From Circinella umbellata (Eukaryota > Mucoromycota > Mucoromycetes > Mucorales > Lichtheimiaceae), in assembly GCA_025093555.1 (NCBI GenBank), contig JAIWNF010000005.1, positions 868,001 to 932,000 of the forward strand: a stretch of DNA of 64,000 bases, written 5' to 3'. The position numbers were made by a program, and so were the translations under genes. Positions 58,784 through 64,000 of the stretch are shown here, one piece after another. Each line of letters starts with the position of its first letter. The stretch's first letter is position 1. Below the pieces are notes generated by a model. It worked only from the letters and a program-made list of their open reading frames with translations, was not told the origin of the DNA and made no database searches.

Positions 58784-60118
58784 TCCGACGCGCTTTCCCA
58801 GATATTTACCGAATTTATAATAATAGTTTATTTCTTTATTTTGTATAATATTACTCTTCTGATTGGTAAAATCAGTAGTGCAGCCTGCTTGAACATCATA
58901 TCAGCTCTTTACTTTGTTTCTAAGTAATTAATTCGTTTGCGCAGCAAATAAAAATATTCAGTTTCTTCTTGTCGTTAAGAGAAAGTTCGTCAACAAATTT
59001 TTAATAATAGTGTCTCATTTTTGCAAAATTCACACGAAAGCTTATTTCTTCTTGATCATTTACTTCTTCGTCAACTTTTTGTACCTGTTCGTTACCGTTA
59101 AATATGTCATTATGCCGCTGATGCATTTCATTTCTACATATTTATTCAACTGCTAGGTAACCATTCTCCATTTTGATACAAGCACACTTATTTGTTGTGA
59201 ATTTATTATTGTTGATATCCATCAATTTCTGGTTCATTGTCTTTATTTCATGAATATGTTTACTTTTATCGCTAAAAGATTAACTCACAATACGTAATAG
59301 AACTGTACGTAATAAGCAGCTGTTACATAATAAGAACTGTCATCATCTTTTTGACCATGTTCGTTCATCTTAATGTAATCATAGTATATCTTCTAGCAAA
59401 TTCTGTAATTACTAGCTGATCTAAAAAGTTAAACAGGTACAAATTCTCACATATATTGAGTACAGGTTTAACGGAAAATTACGGTAGCGAAAGGATAGTA
59501 AATTACTTGATAAGGATTTGCCATTGTACTTCAAAGACATGTAAATGAAAATAATTCTACAAATGATGTAAATTTTTATACTTTTTTTTTTACACACAGT
59601 TATTTTCAAGCGCAAAATTCATAAAAATAAGAGTCTATACGCATCTGGTTATAGTATAACGACAACTTCACTATTGTTATCTGCAGGTACGTATCATACA
59701 TAGAGCTTGTTCGAAGCAATAAATCGAACCAGCCCTTCAATGAATAGTGTACTTACGTATTGATCCAATATTTCGAAAAAATTATTAGTTAATAGTACGT
59801 TTTTCTTTCAAATTTCTTAAATAATAGAGAGAACAAAGAAGTAGATGAATGATAATGAATTTACTACGTAGAATGAAAATTAGCTAACTTTTAACACGAA
59901 TATGCATTATAATAATAGAGCATATTTTCTTATTCTTCTTTGTTAAATCAATTTTCCTGTTACGTATCAAACAATGAGCAAAAATAATAATCAAATATAT
60001 ATAAATCAATTAACAAAAATGAGGGTTCTTGTAAGTAAAATTAGTATCTTTTTTATTTTTGTTTTTTTCATACGTATATATTTCTTTTTCTTCAACAACT
60101 TTTTTTTTTATCGCTTCA
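58784..60118. other. Intergenic, possible interior of a decayed element
   Basis: AT-rich. The minus frame at 59421-59615 is unsupported. It may be the body of the element bounded by the ACCGGT repeats and their inverted counterpart near 59480, but no coding remnant is recognisable. Confidence 0.45.
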
Positions 60119-61065
60119 ATGGATAGAATACCGCATACGTTGGCCCGAATGCCATATTGGCTGCCAATGGTCTTAAGTTAGTATCGAATTTAATTTTTTG
60201 TTGAAAAAAAAATTAAAATAAAAGGTTCATATTATATATGATTCTAATTATAAGCATAATAGTTGGTATTTCTTTAATACATAATGTTTTTACAGGAGTT
60301 ATAAATATTAGAAAAGTATTTTCTGGATATAATGCGAATTATGAGTTAACAAAACGAGCCGAAACGATGATTAAAAATGGATATTTCGTCTTACCTGTAA
60401 ATAAAGATAATATATTTGAAAATTTTGGTAAATATATTACGTATATACAAAAAAACAATATATATATACACATATTTACACTGTCAATGAAATTATTATA
60501 ACAATATATATTATACGACATGGTATAGGTACCACTTTGAAATTTGTAAACAAATTAGATGGATCTCTCTATAATGTTGCTGTATCTTATAGAGATGGAT
60601 ATCTACATGTTTTACCGTCTGAAACACCAGAATCATCAGCAGATGAAAAGTAAGTAAAATGTAGTCAATGATATTTTTTTTTCTATTGCTATTATTAATG
60701 AATTATTAAATTTATTACAAAAACTTTTTCATATTGATGATCTTTACTTATATAGTCTACGGTGGGTCGAACAGCTATCCGGTTCTATTGATGATCTTCG
60801 ACTTCGTTTAAATGCAGAACGGATTGCAATAAACAATATGGCTGAACAGTATAGCAACATGAAGGTTTCTATGGAAAATTTGTTTGATTCTATACAAAAC
60901 AGTTTCACCGATAAAAATGAACTTGTGAATACTTGGAATCTTATCCAAGTGTCAGATGATAATTTGAACCTATTTGGTGGAACAGTGGATGACCTTCAAG
61001 GTCCATATGAAGATTTCAAAAACAACTTTTTAAAGCTTTCTAATGATATTAAGACAAGCATTTAA
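60119..61065 (+). CDS. Small orphan protein, paralogue of the 20309-21117 gene
   Basis: Four exons: 60119-60179 with MDRIPHTLARMPYWLPMVL, about 60297-60425, about 60530-60650, and about 60757-61065. Joins are phase 1 at the first two introns, as in the paralogue. The shared core is NGYFVLPVNKDNIFENFG then KFVNKLDGSLYNVAVSYRDG. The extra last exon adds about 100 residues rich in Leu, Asn and acidic residues (WVEQLSGSIDDLRLRLNAER; MKVSMENLFDSIQNSF) that look alpha-helical or coiled coil. No signal peptide, catalytic motif or known domain is seen. Function unknown. Confidence 0.75.
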
Positions 61066-61629
61066 GGTAGCGACGGTTAGGTTATCAAATAATGAATTAT
61101 ATATCATTATACCAGAAAGGAATTGACTCTTTGTAATAATAATAAAAAAAATTATCGTCAGAATACGTAGTAGCTATTATAATACGTAATGGAAACATGA
61201 AATAACTTTATCCAAATAAAAAAAAATAACTTTGTGATGATCTTTTACGACATAAAGTTGTCTACGTACAGTTGTTTTGTTTTGCTGTTTGGAAATTCAC
61301 ATAACTAACTTTAATCTTTTTGTATGTATGCATTTCTAACAAATGCTTACGCCTTTTTTTTTTATTCATGTACATTTAATTATTATTAGCTTTTTCAACA
61401 AAAGAGATTCTAAAAGTGTATGTACGCAAGATTTGATACTTTATACTAACATTGGACGTATTTTTAAGCATCAAAGAATATTTTTCCTTGAAAGCAATAT
61501 ATATATATATATATATATATTGATGGTTATAAAGAATAATAGTATAATTTACATATACTTTAATAAAAATACAATACAAAATACAAAGTATCAATAGAAG
61601 AGAGAAAAAAGAGAGTAAATGATATTACT
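61066..61629. other. Intergenic, tail-to-tail spacer
   Basis: Convergent 3' ends. Contains an AT dinucleotide microsatellite at about 61498-61520. The overlapping open frames (61343-61597) are driven by that repeat and are not called. Confidence 0.6.
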
Positions 61630-64000
61630 TTAATTTTTGGAATTATTCAAAAGATTATATGCTTGAGATACACGTCTTGGATTACGTGTTGATCCAGAAC
61701 GCTCAACTCCAGATGCTGCTGTTTTTAAAGAATAAACTAATTGAATCATTTGATCCTCATCTTTACTCAAATTCATTCCATGTGATGCAGCATAACTTTT
61801 TCCACCAGCTCTCAAAATTGTACGAATTTGATTTTGACATTTATCAAAAACTTGAGCATTACTGTTCCTATAAGCTTCTAATTGTGCAGTAGTACCAAAT
61901 CGATGTTTTTCAATATTATGGCATAATGATGCAATATCTTCTAATTGACCCAATATATCATCACTATTTTTCTATAAACATAAGAACAAATATAAGTCTC
62001 AGTTTTATTTATTTTCTCTTTCTCGGAAGGGTAAAAAAAATTATACAAAAATAACCCGAATTAATTATTTACCTTAATGTTTTCTTGACTGTTCCGACGA
62101 GCTGCTACCATAACAAGATCTTCATTGGTAGTAACACCAAGTTCCAAAAGTAATATCTGTGCATCCGGTGACAGTTTAGTTTTTGGATGAACTGCTTCAA
62201 TAAATCCAATGGCTAAAAAGTTATCAACAGCATTCTGACTTGCTTCAGTAGATAACACTTCACGATAAATAGTACGTCGACCACTAATAAGATGTGCTGC
62301 AATCCATTGAGCAAGAACAGGAACAATTTTACGAGGCATATAAGGAAGGTCACGTAATGCTGAAAGTGAACAAGAAGTAATCCAATAAGCGTCCAAGGTT
62401 GGATACAGGAGAGATGCCAAGAGACAAATATGGGTATATGCAGTAGGGTCATTCTCGAGCGTTGCTTTTTTAGCAAAATTATCAGCACTAATTTCGACTA
62501 AAAGACCCTTTTGTTGGAATCGATTTAATAAATGAGAGAATTTCTATAATATTATTTTATTAAAAAAGTATGTTAAGTATAACTAATAGATAAGATGATA
62601 AAAAAAATCACCAACTTCTCTCCATTTTACAAATAAATATGTATCATTTTACCTCTTGTTGATCCCATGGATAAATAAATTCATCTTTGAATAGTTGAAT
62701 TAAAAATTTAAAACTCATAGAAAGTTCTTGTCTTGATACTTGTTCATTACCAATAGAAAAGTAACTGATGGCAAATAAAGCATCTGGTAATAAAATTTCA
62801 ACAAGCTAAATAAAATAATAAAAGTTAGTATTAAGCATATGAATATGAAATATTTTCATTTATTTTTACCTGATTTGCCATATAAGAGAGTGCCATGACA
62901 TTATCAGCATGTTCAACCACTCGAACATTAGAGTTTTCCGTAACGCGTTTGCCTTCAATAGTAATATTCTTTCTTCCATCAAGTAGGTCTAAAGCATATG
63001 CTACCATTGTATCCACATCCTCATCATCTATTTGTTATGTAAATCCCCCCACACACACGCACACAAACATAATTAATGTCTTTTTTTCTGTAGGGGTTGT
63101 TCTTGTAAAATGAAAAAAGTTGTTGTTTTTTACCTTGCCAGTCAATAGGAATATTTTTGGATTTAAGCTCATCACGGAACCATGAGACATGATTATAAAT
63201 ATCACCTATATTTAAAATAGCAACAAATGTATTGAATAAAACTCTCTATCATTTTTCTATGTATTCAGAACAATATTCAAGTATTTTTATATATATACTG
63301 ATAAAAGCTTACCCATAGTAATACCACCTGATGTACGACCAAATAAAACAACTGCAGCTACTAAAGAAACAGGACTTACTGCAGTAGCTTCATGATGTTG
63401 CTTTTGAATCATTTGAGCTACCGAATTTGAAAATTCGCTTTGATCTTGTTCTTCTTCATCTCTATTTTATATATTTAATTTGTTCGTTTGTTAGATAGAA
63501 CAAAAAATAAAGGTCAAATCCTGATACACGATACGATTGTCCTATAGAGTACAACATGCCTTTCATTTGCCATTTTTCTAACATCAATAACATTTCCAAT
63601 ACCAATATAAACACGTCCATATTTGCATTTATCATTCACACCATTATCCTTATTAGCCGTTCTTCCTGCCATAGATGCACTAGGTCTTAAAAAGGATGTG
63701 GAACGGCCTAATGTACCCATACGTTGTACAGAAGTGGATGGTTTTTGTTGTTGTTGTTGTTGTTGTACTTGTTGCTGTTGTTGAGATTGTTCTGGTGCTT
63801 GTTGCTGTGCTTGTTGCTGTTGCTGTGGTTGATGCTTTTGATCAAGTACTTGATCAATAAGCATATGTAACTCGGGAATTTTTTCATACGTAATATTTAA
63901 TGGGACAAATACGGTATCTTTACGAATCTTATGAGGTAAACTATTACGAGAATGTTGTGTAGGTGTCGACGGGGCAGAAGGTTGATGTTTTTCAAGACTA
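61630..64000 (-). CDS. PlsB-type glycerol-3-phosphate (or DHAP) acyltransferase, C-terminal part
   Basis: The 3' part of a multi-exon gene whose start lies beyond base 64000. The visible protein begins with the conserved acyltransferase segment DTVFVPLNITYEKIPELHML and, after an insert, YGRVYIGIGNVIDV. These match the substrate-pocket strands of PlsB-type GPAT/DHAPAT enzymes (VPVSINYE, then GKVYVxFGEPI). The later GPAT landmark AVSPVSLVAAVVLFGRTSGG and the helical C-terminal domain (AISYFSIGNEQVSRQELSMS; TLDAYWITSCSLSALRDLP) are present. The catalytic H-x4-D box and G-T-R-S motif would lie upstream, outside the window. A Gln-rich insert of about 65 residues (63720-63850) interrupts the catalytic domain between the two strands. 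Expected role: first step of glycerolipid synthesis at a mitochondrial, ER or peroxisomal membrane. GPAT versus DHAPAT cannot be decided. Confidence 0.82.

Noticed and set aside
61343..61597. Overlapping ORFs on both strands
   Set aside because: They are created by an AT dinucleotide repeat between convergent genes; no protein-like composition.
1..64000. CRISPR arrays, rRNA, prophage or plasmid features
   Set aside because: Intron-rich eukaryotic nuclear sequence; no direct-repeat/spacer arrays or conserved RNA genes were seen.

Overview
The window is nuclear DNA of a filamentous, early-diverging fungus, most likely Mucoromycota (inference). It is strongly AT-rich. Genes are broken by many short GT-AG introns (about 50-140 nt, donors mostly GTAAGT or GTATGT). 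The content is fungal: SPX-VTC polyphosphate polymerase subunits, a UapA-type purine permease, a membrane-anchored GH18 chitinase, a Rax1-like RGS protein and several F-box/LRR proteins. I saw no rRNA, tRNA, CRISPR array or viral gene.

Layout. 0-17 kb: the tail of an F-box-type LRR gene, a TPR/F-box/LRR gene, a secreted aspartic-protease-like gene that lacks its second catalytic Asp, a SHPRH-type SNF2/RING ubiquitin ligase, and another F-box/LRR gene. 18-21 kb: a 7-TM protein of unknown family and a small orphan protein, followed by a 344-bp foldback element. 23-29 kb: two SPX-VTC genes in tandem, one with a complete catalytic site and one without. 29-38 kb: one very large gene fusing chromatin-reader modules to a bacterial-type DNA amino-methyltransferase. 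38-41 kb: a family X DNA polymerase divergently transcribed from it. 42-50 kb: chitinase, purine permease, Rax1-like RGS protein and a Bax-inhibitor-1-like protein. 50-60 kb: gene-poor DNA with transposase-like debris, a 62-bp-arm hairpin, an ACCGGT repeat cluster and one secreted Thr/Glu-rich protein. 60-64 kb: a second member of the orphan family and the 3' part of a PlsB-type acyltransferase gene running off the window.

The most interesting locus is 29047-38286 (minus). Joining exons across about 19 introns gives one protein of roughly 2,450-2,500 residues. In order it carries a Tyr/Gln-rich N-terminus, a C4 zinc motif, four Tudor/Agenet-like barrels interleaved with two AT-hooks, a ZZ-type finger, an extended PHD finger, a second ZZ-type finger, a GATA-like CX2CX18CX2C finger, a class I amino-methyltransferase (FLGRGTD, GVDINP, HPPY) and a second, degenerate methyltransferase half. 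Early-diverging fungi are known for abundant DNA N6-adenine methylation, so a methyltransferase of bacterial type fused to histone and DNA readers is a strong candidate for an undescribed DNA-modification enzyme. Its modified base and activity cannot be read from sequence.

How the genes relate: the two VTC subunits probably act in one vacuolar polyphosphate complex, and SHPRH and the X-family polymerase both belong to DNA damage processing. Other neighbours show no obvious shared pathway. Exon joins are hand-derived from reading frame and splice signals. Gene spans are given from start to stop codon including introns.
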